A stretch of DNA of 64,000 bases from Plenodomus lindquistii (taxonomy: Eukaryota > Ascomycota > Dothideomycetes > Pleosporales > Leptosphaeriaceae), in assembly GCA_025504975.1 (NCBI GenBank), contig JANUWI010000006.1, forward strand, positions 1,116,001-1,180,000, read 5' to 3'. Position numbers and translations under genes: made by a program. Position 1 is the first letter of the stretch. Each line of letters starts with the position of its first letter. Shown piece after piece: positions 63,766 through 64,000 of this stretch. The notes under the pieces were generated by a model. The model searched no databases. It saw only the letters and a program-made list of their open reading frames with translations, and was not told the origin of the DNA.

Positions 63766-64000
63766 ATGGAGGCTCTGTCTGCGGAGCTAGACAAGCTGCG
63801 AGTAAGCAGCAATGCTCTCCATTCTGATGGAGACTGGATCGACACAATAGCTGGCGAACAACGGCCACCCAAAAGACAGCGCAAAACAAAAGAGACAATC
63901 AAGAAAGAGCTGGAAGCCGAATTCTTGACGCCTTCAAGGTCGTTCAATGCGGAGTGGTTGAATCGGTTGCAACAGCGATGGGACGCACCGACCGACTACC
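63766..64000 (+). CDS. partial gene, runs off the window, unidentified
   Basis: An ATG at 63766 (context GACAATGGAG) opens a frame that stays free of stops to the end of the window, 78 codons. The start MEALSAELDKLR is followed by a basic, probably nuclear segment (RPPKRQRKTKETIKKELEAE) and EFLTPSRSFNAEWLNRLQQ. A GTAAGC within CGAGTAAGCAG near 63801 is a possible but unproven donor. I do not recognise the family from this fragment. Confidence 0.6.
   Translation, partial: MEALSAELDKLRVSSNALHSDGDWIDTIAGEQRPPKRQRKTKETIKKELEAEFLTPSRSFNAEWLNRLQQRWDAPTDY

Overview
This is a filamentous ascomycete nuclear genome segment. Many genes carry short spliceosomal introns (about 45-100 nt, GTRNGT donors, CTRAC branch sites, two GC-AG introns), and the products (eIF4G, THO subunit, Csm3/Swi3, NTF2, Rer1, SUCLA-type ligase) are eukaryotic. 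Codon use, promoter style and gene content suggest a Dothideomycete, probably Pleosporales; the genus is inferred only loosely. I spliced genes by hand, and every multi-exon model reported keeps one reading frame from ATG to stop.

Layout. 0.3-8 kb: USP deubiquitinase, Gfo/Idh/MocA oxidoreductase, and a conserved-looking protein of unknown function, all on the + strand. 8-19.4 kb: a protein-poor block of about 11 kb built from diverged, head-to-tail repeats. Its basic monomer is about 53 bp. Three monomer types (M1, M2, M3) recur in fixed order, and in most of the block each trio is headed by a strong TATA-box module, giving about 20 recognisable core-promoter-like units at 250-340 bp spacing, all in the same orientation. 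A tiny secreted-protein gene sits inside it on the opposite strand. I consider this block the most unusual object in the window.

19.7-29.1 kb: housekeeping cluster: succinyl-CoA ligase beta, a DUF3245-like basic protein, 3-ketoacyl-CoA thiolase, NTF2, a GRE2-type reductase and a stand-alone MetE-like protein. 29.4-35.7 kb: a secreted GMC oxidoreductase and a homeodomain plus C2H2 zinc-finger regulator, bracketed by two copies of a ~225 bp MITE with TA target duplications. 35.7-44 kb: a protein kinase (MITE only 15 bp beyond its stop), mitochondrial enoyl-CoA hydratase, Rer1, a ferric reductase and a small Gly-rich stress-type protein.

44-64 kb: eIF4G, a 6.8 kb stretch with no gene I can support, a homeobox transcription factor, another 3 kb empty stretch, then THO complex subunit 1 (Hpr1) divergent from the fork-protection protein Csm3/Swi3, and the start of an unidentified gene running off the end. 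Functionally, the thiolase, enoyl-CoA hydratase and succinyl-CoA ligase belong to fatty-acid breakdown and the TCA cycle, but they are not arranged as a co-regulated cluster. The GMC oxidoreductase and its neighbouring regulator are the only plausible functional pair.
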